Source of the DNA: Hypsibius dujardini
Lineage: Eukaryota > Tardigrada > Eutardigrada > Parachela > Hypsibiidae
DNA length: 29,215 bases
NCBI GenBank assembly: GCA_001579985.1
Contig: LRSR01001909.1
Coordinates: forward strand, 1 to 29,215
Reading direction: 5' to 3'
The notes beneath the pieces are model-generated. The model saw only the letters and a list, made by a program, of their open reading frames with translations, did no database searches and was not told where the DNA came from. A program made the translations under genes and the position numbers. Shown piece after piece: positions 1 through 12,000 of the stretch. Positions within the stretch are counted from its first letter, which is position 1. The number at the start of each line of letters is the position of its first letter.

Positions 1-130
1 CTGTCTGTCTGTCTGCCTGTCTGCCTGCCTGCCTGCCTGTCTCTCTGTCTTTCTGACTGACTGATTGAATTTGTTTGTTTCTGTCTCTGTCTGAGTCTGT
101 CTGTCTATCTGCCTGTCTGCCTGCCTACCA
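1..130. repeat. TCTG/CCTG tetranucleotide array (Cav3 intron 33)
   Basis: Imperfect TCTG units mixed with CCTG, cut by the left window edge; array orientation TCTG on plus. Confidence 0.9.
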
Positions 131-177
131 TCTTGATTGCCTCTTACATGTTCGTATCGGTCTGCATGAACACTCAC

Positions 178-1713
178 ATGGCGATTCATCTGCCGGATAT
201 GCTCCAGATGCAGTTCCCTCTCAATTTCCTCGTCCAACAGGACATCGTCTCGCATGATTTGATTAGACTCCTGGAGGTGCCGCATCAGCACGGCCACCAC
301 GACGTTGACCAGTGTGAATTGCGCGAGCAAGACAAATATCACAAAGTAAATGGGCGCAATGATCGGACTGACGCAGCAGTTGGTGATGCAGGCATCGTCG
401 GACCGACAGTCCTCCCGCAAGGCATCCTGAATAAGAGCATATTGATTATATTCTGCACTTCTTATGTTAAGGTCCATAAGTCCAGTTCTAGTACCTTCAT
501 AATGCCATTCCAGTTGTCCCCGGTGGCAACGCGGAAGAGCGTCAAGAAGGCCATCCCGAAATTCCGGAAATGGGCGTGCTCACCGAGACCTTCACACGGA
601 TGTTGGTCGTCACATTCTATTGGAAGTAAAAAAGCATGCGCTCCTTGTTAATAAAATATATGCTGGGATATTTTCCACGTATTTGTAACGGTCGGTGCAT
701 TTGTTCGCCTCACCGAGTCGTCCGAAAAGCTCCACACCCAGCGTGGAAAAGATGAAGAACAGCAGAAAGAATAGCGTCCCGAGATTGGTGACTTGAGGCA
801 GGGCTTGAAAGACCTACAAAAAATGTATATCAGCCCTTTCCAAATCAATTGTATTCTGACGGATCGTAGATTAGACTTTGAATTTCATTCCATTGTAATC
901 GTACCGTGTCGAGCAATGCGCGTATCCCGCGCGCCATTTTTAGTAATTTCAGAACTGAAAAGGAAAAAAGTAGAAACGTTCAGTGCGGTATAAACTGCCT
1001 TTAATATTGTGGTATAAATATATAAATAAATACAAAAAAAAATATATAAATAATATATGTGTATATATATAATATATGTGTATATATATAATATATGTGT
1101 ATATATATAATATATGTGTATTTATATATAACGGGCTCTTATGGCGTGTATCTTTTATTCATTTACTCCTTGCAATCCGAAGAACCCTCATCACTCGGAT
1201 GATGGTCGGGTTGATTGGGATGATGTCATTTTCCATTTCCTCGAGGATGATCCCGACCACGGATAAGACGACAATGGCAACGTCCAATTGGTTCCACCTA
1301 AAGGCAGTGTGGTTTTTTGTTACGGTATACAGATTGCTTAATGTCATGACAGCGGATTGAATGAATTGTCACGCAAGCACACCTGTCGGAGATGTAGCGC
1401 TTAATTCCCAGAGCGACGAGCTTGAAGAAGGCCTCGAAGAAGAAGACCGCCGTGAAAAAATAGTTGAAGATTTTCAGTGCGTACAACAGCTCCTGCAGAA
1501 TAAGGGGTAATTTTAACATAAGGCTTTGCCTTTTCGTTGTGCCCTTGTGGGGTCCACATACATTTGGCATAAGGTAGTATTCCATGGCCATGGTGACGAC
1601 GTTCAGACCAATAACGAGAGCAATGGCCAGGTCGAAGTACTTGCTGGTCACCACGTTGTGCTGGTAAAGGCGGATGCGCGAGTAATTTGCATAATAAGGT
1701 GGTGCCCTCATTT
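178..1713 (-). CDS. Cav3: Cav3 exons 27-33: domain IV and start of the C-terminal tail
   Basis: Exon 27 gives IVS1 ([22 protein letters not shown]). Exon 28 gives IVS2 ([18 protein letters not shown]). Exon 29 gives IVS3 ([20 protein letters not shown]) and most of IVS4 ([12 protein letters not shown]). The 50-nt exon 30 completes it ([17 protein letters not shown]). Exon 31 is IVS5 ([17 protein letters not shown]). Exon 32 has the pore (VATGDNW, D1896). Exon 33 has a Cys-rich turret, IVS6 ([16 protein letters not shown]) and an acidic segment ([12 protein letters not shown]) ending CAT|GTGAGT at 178. Positions 1-177 are therefore intron 33, and at least one more exon lies to the left. Confidence 0.94.
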
Positions 1714-4700
1714 CTGAAATAGAAAATTCAGTTTTATTTGGTCGATCTATCTGTTTGTCTGCCTGTCTGCCTGCCTGTCTATATGCTTGTCTGTCTGCCG
1801 GTCTGCCGGTCTATCTGTCTGTTAGGCTGCCTGACTGTATGCCTGTCTGCCTGCCTGTTTATATGCCTGTCTATATGCCTGTCTGTCTGCCGGTCTGCCT
1901 GTCTGTTAGTCTGCCTGACTATATGCCTGTCTGTCTGTCGGTTGGTCTTTCTGGTTGTCTGCCTGTCTATCTGTGAGTCTGTCTGTTCCAGTCTGTTTGT
2001 ACGTTTGCATGTCTGCCTGCCAGTATAGGTGTCAACTTGTCTGTCTTTCACTTTTAAGGTCTTTTAGATCAACAGGTGTCGGACATTTGAGTTGATTTCC
2101 TTTCATACTTTGCCGTTTTCGCTCTAGCCTCTCAGCTCGTTTCACGGCCCTCCGGGCCCGTTCCTCCGCCTCTTGCTCCTCGCGACATCGATGAAAGTTC
2201 TCCACCACAACACCGACAAACATGTTGAGGACAAAGAAGCCCACTAGAAGCAAGAATGAGATGAAGAAGAGCAACCGCCATTCGTTGAAGTTTTCGACCG
2301 GCTGCAAGTCCACACCGACGGCATCCAGGCCGTTGTACATGATCTGGACCCAGCCGTCTTTCGATGAGAGCACGAATAGCGCCATTAAGGCTTGACCGAC
2401 GTTGTCGAAATTATACTTCCGGTTAATCCAATTCACTCCGACAGCCCCGTTCAGTCTTAAGTTTTCGCAGTCAGTTCGGTTTTTGACACCCTTAATTAGA
2501 CTCGGCGGTCCGACGCAATACCAAAATGTTCCTTTGAAGAGCTACAATAAAAATGATCGACCAGTTCATACAAGCAATGGGTATAGCGGGTGCTCGCGAT
2601 CTCCATCTATGGTGTACGCGTATCTTCTTCTTCTGTCTGTTTCTACAGTATGTCTGTCTCTGTAATTGTGTCTGTGTCCATGTCTTTGTTGGTGTCTGTG
2701 TCTATGTCTGTGCTTGTGTCTGTGTCTATGTCCAGGTTTGCGTCTGTGCTTGTGTCTGTGTTCATGTCTATGTCTGTGTCTGCATCTATGCTTGTGTCTG
2801 TGTCTATGTCTGCTTCTGTGCTTCTGTGCTTGTGCCTGTGTGTCTGTTTGTTGTTTATAGTAAGATAGTAAGACGTTTTTCATACCTGGACCCCCAGAAT
2901 CCCAAAAATCAAGAAGAAAATTGCGCTGATAAGGACGATATTTCCAATTGGTCGCAATGAAGTCAGTAATGTCTCCACTACGAGCTTAAGTCCCGGAGCT
3001 CGATTAATGACTCTTTGAACAATAAAGTTAAGTGAATTAATTTGTCTGAAGATTAACTGTGATGATAGCTGTTTCTAGAGGAGGTACTCTGATACCTTAA
3101 AGGCCTTAATGAGCGCAATAACCGGAAAACCCTTAGGATGCCAAAAATTTTCGGACTGTTCGAGGGGAAGACCAGTGCGATAAAGACATCGACAAGTGAT
3201 ATGATGACCAAGATGCCATCCATGATGTTCCACCCACTCTCGCAGTAAGGTTCTTCTCCGACGAAGACACCATGACCAACAGTCTGAAACCGACAGTGTT
3301 AGCTAAATTTCAATCAAAGAGTCTCCGCTAGAGCTCACCTTTAGCCCCATTTCTATTGCAAAAACGACGGTAAAGATGTAATTCGACACCACCAAAATGT
3401 CTCGCTCCTGTAATTTAGAGCCAAATTATTACAGTCAGTCTAGCGCTATCGTAGACTGTGACTCTTGGACTAACCAAGCTCTTGGGCGGCACACTAGGAC
3501 GCTCCATTGCCAGTGTGATGCAGTTCAATCCGATGCAAAATAGAATGACATAGTCGAATACTTTGTGGTCGCTGAAGCGGCCACAAAAAATGCGGAATCT
3601 AAAAAACATTTGATTTAATTAAACATGTTAATAAAATAGTGACAGGCAGATGGGCCGACAGACAGCCAGCCAAGCAGACAGACAGACAGACAGACAGACG
3701 GACAGACAGACAGACAGGCTCACAAAAAATATACCAGCAAATGAACAAACAAACAGTAGGCAAGCAGGCAGATAGAGAGATAGAGAGACAGACAGACAGA
3801 AAAACAGAAAAACAGTCGGTCAGACAGTCAGATAGACAAAGAGGCGGATAAATAATCAGACATACAGTACCTGCAGACAGTAAGATATACACAGAAATAT
3901 CTCGTTTCTTACTTGTTGTTTGGAGGGAAAAGAAAGTACGTGTAGTCATAACGCTTCCTCAAGCTCTCCCACCGCTCCGGGATCCACCAAATCTTTTTAT
4001 AAACCATCGAGTCGGTGTCTTCATCTCTGATGGTATCCCTCCGTCTCCGAACGACTTGAGCTCTTTCCGGAACGGAAGGTGACTCACTACTCTGCCGCAC
4101 CAGAACCGGACGACCGCCATGACTGACGTTTTCAGAGTCTCGCCGACTAAGCGGATATACGCTGCATGTGGAGTCAAATCGCAAATTTTGCGGGAGCGTA
4201 AGGTCCCGTTGAGGGTTGGTGGCTGCGTTCTCCTCGGCAGTGAAATTCTGCATTCGTTTGCGAACCACTGGACGGGCGGTCCGCGGGACACGACCCACGG
4301 AGAGTGAACGGACGGGGACTCGACCCTGTTTCAGGCAAGACTTGCGGATTGTACCACTTAATGGACTGCCGTTCTGGAGATGATGGCCGTTTCGTTGCGA
4401 TGTAGTTGGGACGGCTTGTTCCACAGATGCACCATCACTGTGCAAATATATATACCGATACCGTTAGACTTAAAGTCTGTGTCTGTGTCTGTGTCTGTGT
4501 CTGTGTCTGTGTCTGTGTCTGTGTCTGTGTCTGTGTCTGTGTCTGTGTATGTGTCTGTGTCTGTGTCTGTGTCCGTGTCTATCTCTTTTCTATGTCGTTG
4601 TCCGTGACGTTGTCTACATCTGCCTAAGTCTAACACTGTGTTTGTGTTTAAGCGACATCTTATGTCTTTGCCGTGTATTACCTTGTCTTCCGATACTCCT

Positions 4701-7179
4701 TTAACAAGTAGTGAACTTCGAACGGATTAGCCAGCGAGTGACTTCTCCGCTTGAAATCGAACGTTTCCGGCACCTTTGGCTTGCGTTTCCTCCTGCGTTG
4801 ACTGAACCGAAATGGATGCGCCCTAAACTCCGCTAAATCGTATTCCCGGTCCATCCTAACAAGCAACAATTACAGCTAATTGAATATCCTTGAAATCAAA
4901 AACTTAATATAATTGTTAAAAATTCATTATTAAATTATTATCAATATAAGTGTTATTAAATTATAAATAAAACTCGCTTTAGTCAGATAAAATTAAAAAA
5001 TTTTATAGTTGTTAAATTAAAAATTAAATTAACATTCGTACTGTATTATAACATTATGGTATTTTGCAATTAAATAACACCACCCGGAACTAACCGTTCG
5101 CTTTCCGATTGAGTCAGGCTCCGCTGGTCATCCCCGACCACGCCCTCTGATGCTGCCACACTCCGCTCCGACGATTCCGTCGTGGAAATGACATCCGACG
5201 AGGTGTTGCTGGACGATCGTTTCGGCACATGCAGAAACTGGTCCTGAAACGCGGCGACCTGATTGAGGTTCGACATGCTGACCGGGGTCGCCGCGGTTCG
5301 CATGATCACCGGCACACTCAACGGTCCATTCCCGGAAGCTGTTGGAAATTCCGCCCCGGTAACATAAAGCGTATTTTGATGGTTCGATCGGTCGTTGTCT
5401 GTGAGTGCGGGATAGTCGGGCGAGTCCTCCTCCTCCTCGAAAACGTTCTCTTCTACGTCCACGATGACGGATCGCCGGGAGTGTTTGGAGTTTTTGCGGT
5501 TTTTCGGGGAGTTACTATCCTTGCTGTCCTTGCTGGAGACGACATCTTCGTCCGCGAAACCCTCCACTAGGATGGCCACGAGGAGGTTGAAGAGGACGTA
5601 GTTGCCGAATGTCATCAGGGCGATGAAGTAAATGGCAGCCCAGTGGCTGGTGTAGCGCATGGCTAGGTATAGTACGTAATTCCAGTCTTCCTGGGTTAGG
5701 ATCTGTTGTGGTGATAGGCAAACATACGGTAGGCAAGATGTTTCAGTAACGGAAAAAGAAATGAGGGGGTTGGAGGGGTTTCATTTAATTTAGGAGGGTC
5801 GTTTAAGACATGACGGGTTTCTAACGCTAGCCAGAATTGTATTGAAAATCCTGGATTTTTCCCATATGCAGTATATCCAGCTGTGTGTTTGTCTGTGTAT
5901 TTGGTTGCGCCTGTGCCTGTGACTATATCTGTTTCTATGTCTATTTCTATGTCCATGTCCATGTCTGTTTGTGTCTGTGTCTGTGTCTGTGTCTGTGTCT
6001 GTGTCTGTGTCTGTGTCTGTGTCTGTGTCTGTGTCTATGTCTGTCATTGTGGGTGTGTGTATCTATGTCTCAGTCGATGTCTATTTTCGCATCTATATAT
6101 TGACTTAGCGATGGTTGCATGCACCCTTTCGAATGATGACCTGTTACCTGGAACACGGTTAAAGTGGAAGTCAAAAGTGTATCAAAATTTCGTCGATCCC
6201 GAATCAGCGTGATATTCGGAATCTTGAAGTCAGCGCAGCGACAGTCATCGCCGTTAGGTAGCGAGCAGAACTTGTTTGCGAACAAGTGTCGTCCCAAAAC
6301 GCTGCGAAGGAAAAAGTAAGAGAGGGCCACACTCAACCGGGAAACACTCCAACCAAAAAGGAACGAACCCGCCCAACCAAAAAACAGCAGTGATAGATGG
6401 TCAAGCAGGCAGAGAGTGTCATGCAAGCCGAGATAGCGGGCATGCAAACAAAGCAACGCGAAGCAGACCAACGTTTTAGGATGGATATAAAAGCTTCTAC
6501 CATGCTTGAGGGACTTTTTGCTGTTAAAAATTTCTGACGGCATTATTGTTCCAGTCATGTCTTTTGCAATGCCCATACCCAGACAGTTGGAACGCATATG
6601 TTTTGGCGTGCAGTTGTGGATAAGGGCAACGTACATTCACATACTTGAAAAGTGGTCACGAAGCTCCAGAGAAAGCTATCGAAATGGGTGCGCGGACAGG
6701 AGATGCGGACACCGTTACGGACTTTGCAAAACGTGCCACAGCCGCCGAAGATGTGCATGCTCAGGATGCTGCCGAACGAACACGAACGGAACGAGGGGAA
6801 GCACACATTCACATTCACAATTAATACACGGTACATGTGCGGTAGGAAAACGTCAATTTATCATACATATATATGCCGGGGGTAAATTAGTTAGGCACTC
6901 ATGCGGCGAGCCCATTCAATTGGCTGGAAACGGATTTTTTATGGACTTTCACGTACCTGAAGATGAAGATAAACAGGATGAGCAAGGCAAAAAAAGTGGC
7001 GACGTTGTCCATGGTTTTAATCATGATGACCAGTTGGCGCTTCAATGCCGGCATGAATCGGACGAGTTTGAGGATTCGCAAGAGTCGAAAGGTTCTCAGA
7101 ACGGACAGGCCACTTCCGCCTGCTTGAAATATCTCGACAAGGCTAAAAAAGGTTAAATGGTCATTACAAGCTTGCATGA

Positions 7180-7228
<49 letters not shown>

Positions 7229-9025
7229 TTATCGGTCTGTCTGTCTGTCTGTCTATCCGCCTGCCTGATTACATATCTGGCATCCCGCCCTTCGCCAGTC
7301 TGAATGTGTATTTGCCTGTCTGTATATCTGTCTGGTCGTCTGTTTATCTGCACAATCATATCATTGCTTGTATGTACGGTATTTGCATAGGACCATACCT
7401 GAGCACCACAATGACACAGTCAAAAAGGTTGTAACCATTGCTAAGATATCCAAAGACTCCATCCGCGGTCATCTTGCACATCATTTCGATGAGAAATAGT
7501 CCAGTGAAGAAAAAATTGCAGTATTCGAGAATGGTCGTTAATTCATCCGGCTAAATGGGAAGCAGTCGTACCATTACGGATATGAAGTTCAGACAAAACA
7601 CAGTCAGAATCCTAGCCTACCTGCAGGTGGTGTTCTACGCCCATGCTGAGCGTGTTGATCAAAATTGAGACGAGAATGCCCCGTTGAAAGACTTTGGTGT
7701 TCACGAAGCTCCTGACCTGTTCGCGCACTGCAGAAACCCACCGAAAAATAATGTTCTGTTTCCTCTCTGGTTCTTCTGCTTCTTGAGTCCAAAACGCGCT
7801 GGTGTCGTCAATATCGCAGTTGCGGTTGAACAAGGCCCGCCGTGCTAACGTTGCAGTCGTCGGTGGAGATCGTGAAACTTCTTTCGAGGACGACGCTAAA
7901 AATAAAAGAGATATATTGTTGACGTCGAAGTGCCCAACGTACTTTGCAGGCAGGCAGACAAACAGACAAACAGGAAGATAGTCAGTCGGACAGACATGCA
8001 GAGATACAAACAGACAGACAAAGGGCAGGCTAACAGACAGACAAACAGTTAGACAGATACAGAGACACACAGAAAAAAAATATACAGACGCACAGACACC
8101 TCCAGACAAGTACACAGACAAAATAGACAGGCATACAGACAGGCATAAGTGTGCCCATGCACTGCTAATGTTGTCAGATCTGCCACACTCTATCTGATTA
8201 CAATTCCCATATGCAAACACGTACGTCTAACAGGAGTGGCTGACAACGCTGCCCTTGACATGAGCGACTAGAGTACTACAGCCCAATTGTAACGAACTTA
8301 CAAGAATCGTTTTTGGTCATCGAGGCCGAACGACAGGCATTATTCACGCCGGTTGCACCACTAGTCTCCCCGGACTGAAAGCTCCCTGGTCCAACTACAA
8401 TAACCGCAGTTGTCGTTTGAGCGACGTCATTAGATTCCGGAGAGCTCTCATCGGGGTTTGATTTTTGGCGTGCTGTCGCGGCGGCCACATCGTCTGCGAA
8501 GGAGACACTTGACGATCGTCCAGAGGACTTATTGGGCTCTCCAGTGCTGTTATTCCGCGGTTGTGGCTGCTGTTGGACTAGCAGCACGCGCCGGGAATAA
8601 TCAAAGGGTACGAGGGCCAGACTGCCCTCAAGTGATGTGTCCGGATGTCGTTCGCAGCTCATGGCGCCAGCGCTGCCGCTGGGCGTGCGGACGGGCCGGC
8701 TGAAGCCCTCTTTGCCGTAATACCCTTGAGCAGTCCGTTTGAGGAGTTGCTCCTTTATCCGCTGCTCCTGCACTTCCGTGTAGAAGGCTTTGACTTTCCG
8801 CTTTGCTCGACGCCATAAATGTCCGGTGTAGCGAACGAATTCGCTGTAACAACTAGCCGGCTCGGGTGCTCCGCTCCCGAGCGAGCTGGTGGAATGGTAA
8901 CGTGCACGTTCGGCAATCATTCTTTCCGTCTCCCGCTTCTTTGTCTCGGAGAACTAAGGATATTACAATGGACATCAACTTCATCCGTAATTTCACCTTT
9001 CGGCCTGTGTGTCTGTGTGTCTGTG

Positions 9026-9060
<35 letters not shown>

Positions 9061-12000
9061 GTGTCTGTCTATCTGTCTGCCTGTTGGTCTGTTTGTCTGT
9101 GTGTCTATCTGTGTGTCTGTGTGTCTATCTGTGTGTCTATCTGTCGGCCTGTCGGTATGTTTGTCTGTCTGACTGATTCTTTGGGTCTGTTGGCAATTGT
9201 TGGGTAAGGTAACTCGTTTGAGGAGTTGTGAACAGGAGTGCAGATGGCACTCCATACAGGCGCGTAACGGCGGACTTGCCTGGGTGGCGATGACGACAAG
9301 GCAGAGGTTGATCATGAAAAATGAGCCGATCTGTCGGAGTCAGAGAACAGAAATGGAATTACCAATGCGTGCGGCTTCCATCAGCAGTGCGGGGCGCGAG
9401 TCGAAATGAGCAAGTGCTAAGAATCGATTTCCGGCACGGGCACCGCCGCGAGCGCGCATTCCCCCCTTACCACAATTAAAATCACAAAGTATATGAAGAC
9501 CCAAAAGCTGTGAGCATCCTGTACGAGGTACATTATTTCCGACCACCCTTCCAGGCTGATCACCTACAAGTCAAACACACCAAGTAGTGCGTCATCGTAA
9601 CTGCGGTAATATAGTGTGCCAACCCATTCTACACACTCCAAAAAATCAATTCTCTCACTTCCGGCACCACTTACCAGAAATATTGCCACCCAGGCCGTCC
9701 CTATAACGGGAAAACGTAAAACTACAATATACTGACAAAGTACACATACTGTTTACACTTCATGTTAATGTGGGTGTATGAGACTGGGAGTCGTAGTGGC
9801 CCTGTCTGTGACTGTAGCCGCATATGTGTCTGTGTCTGTGTCTGTGTCTGTGTCTGTGTCTGTGTCTGTGTCTGTGTCTGTGTCTGTGTCTGTGTCTGTG
9901 TCTGTGCCTGTGCCTATGCCTGTTTCTATGCCTGTATCTGTGTCTTGTCTGTGTCTATGTCTGTGTCTGTGTTTGTATCTGTGTCTGTGTTTCTGTCTGT
10001 GTCTATGTCTGTGTCTGTGTTTGTATCTGTGCCTGTGTTTCTGTCTGTGTCTCTACCGGTGCCTGGATGCCTTTTTGGAGGCCTCTGGGTCTCACCGATA
10101 TTATCAAATGATATTGCTCCGAGGAAGGGATTTTTTTCCGACGCTCTGCATACCCTGCAAAAAAAGCAACGGACACAGCAGTGCCGTCATGTGCGTCAGC
10201 ACCGGAAGCAATTAGGGAGCGGCAGCAGAGGAGTAGCGAGTCTACTAGGGAGAACCCTTACGTGTAGTACTGATGCCAGTTGATGCATGTGTGCGGCGGT
10301 ATCGATGCGGTGTTGTTGGTCCAGATGAGGTCACTCAGCGACCCATTACAGGGCTTATTGTTTTCAACGTACGGCGGCAGGCTCTCGCACGAGTGCATAC
10401 CGTCATCCTTCGGAAGACTACACACGTACTCTAGATAAGTGTGTTGTGGTTCGTAATATTTTGGGATACCACTACAAGGGAGGAAAAAGAATCCACATAG
10501 TATTTATCTAATTATCTTTAACTGTGTTTGACTGTAATCGTGTCTATGTCTATTCCTGTGTCTGCGTGTGTATCAATGTCTGTGTCTGCGCTTGTGCCTG
10601 TGTCTGTGCCTGTTTGTGTCTGTATTTTTGTCTGTGTCTGTGCCTATATCTCTGCCTAGATTTGTGTCTGTATCTGTGTCTGTGTATGTGTCTCTATCAG
10701 TTGTTTGTTTCCACGTTCTTGCTCAAGTTTGCAAAGTGAAAACGTTTTCTTTCTTTCCCTGCTAGTAAGGAAATACCAACCGAGGAAAAGTAATATTTCC
10801 GTTCCCGGTTAGAGTGCAACGATTCCGGAGTAGGCCAGCCCACAACTGGACACCCACAATCCCAAAGGCTGAAATGAGATCTTAATTGCACGACCCGACC
10901 GACAGACCCCACGATGGGGTGTAAAGAAGTCACTGCCGCGCAGTGAAAAGGAAAACCGGATCGAGCCGGGCCCTTACAGAAGAATACAAAAAAGGCCAGC
11001 AAAAAGGTCGATCCCAACATCGGAAGCGTATCCAGCAGCAGCATCACCAGTATCCGCATGCCTGTATGCCAATGAGAGTGAATAGGACGATCATGATGGG
11101 GGGGGGGTGGAAATTGAATAAAACCGTTCGGACCCGTATTGCGAGAGAACTTTTTAAGGATGACACCAGATATTGTACACTCTATCGAGACAATACGCCC
11201 AGAAACAACTTACTTGGCACTCTATTAATCGCGCGTAGTGGCCGGAGCACTCGGATGGTCCGCACAGCGGAGAGGTTCATGTTCTCCATATTTATCATAT
11301 ATTCTATGAGGCTGTAGATAAAGGGGGAAAGAGAAAAAAATACTTGCAAGAGTGTCACTCAGACAAGCACCGCGAGGAAGTGGAAGCAAGACAGACAATG
11401 TCTGAAGTGTCTGCTCAAAACAAAAACACTGCAACGTCACGGGCTTAAAGAACCAGACAGATTCAGACACGAGACAGACAATGTCTGAAGTGTCTGCCCA
11501 AGACACAAAACACTGCAACGTTACGGACTTAAAGAACCAGACAGATTCAGACACGAGACAGACAATGTCTGAAATGTCTGCCCGAGACAAAAACCCTGCA
11601 ACGGTACGGACTTGAAGGACCAGACAGATTCAGACGCGAGACAAACAATGTCTGACGTGTCTGCCCGAGACAAAAACCCTGCAACGTTACGGACTTGAAG
11701 GACTAGACAGATTCAGACACGAGACAGACAATGTCTGAAATGTCTGCCCGAGACAAAAACCCTGCAACGTTACGGACTTGAAGGACCAGACAGATTCAGA
11801 CACGAGACAGGCAATGTCTGAAATGTCTGCCTGAGACAAAAACCCTGCAACGTTACGGACTTGAAGGACCAGACAGATTCAGACATGGGAGTTTTAGCAA
11901 ATAGACATGAGTGCACTAATCCAAGCAGACGTGAACGTACCCGGAAACAACAATAAAACAATCCAGTCGATTCCTAAAAAATCCGGGAAAAATTGGTTAT

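Noticed and set aside
2032-2108. Extension of Cav3 exon 26 to the stop at 2032
   Set aside because: A good donor (CAAA|GTATGA) at 2109 joins exon 27 in phase and restores the conserved domain III-IV linker.
5095-5702. Cav1/Cav2 or NALCN identity for the channel
   Set aside because: The pore residues are EEDD, and the N-terminal and I-II linker motifs match Cav3.
6148-6768. Exons 18a and 18b both included in one transcript
   Set aside because: Both encode the same pore helix, and joining them shifts the frame by one.
9762-10283. Long open frames reading Cys-Val, Ser-Val or Leu-Cys repeats over the TGTGTC arrays
   Set aside because: They arise from a stop-free hexanucleotide repeat in several frames at once and match no protein; the same holds for the arrays at 2553, 4406, 5883, 10524 and 22806.
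11225-11590. 121-codon minus-strand frame with repeated SESVWFF segments
   Set aside because: It is the translation of the 83-bp minisatellite running into Cav3 exon 6; the exon itself is kept.
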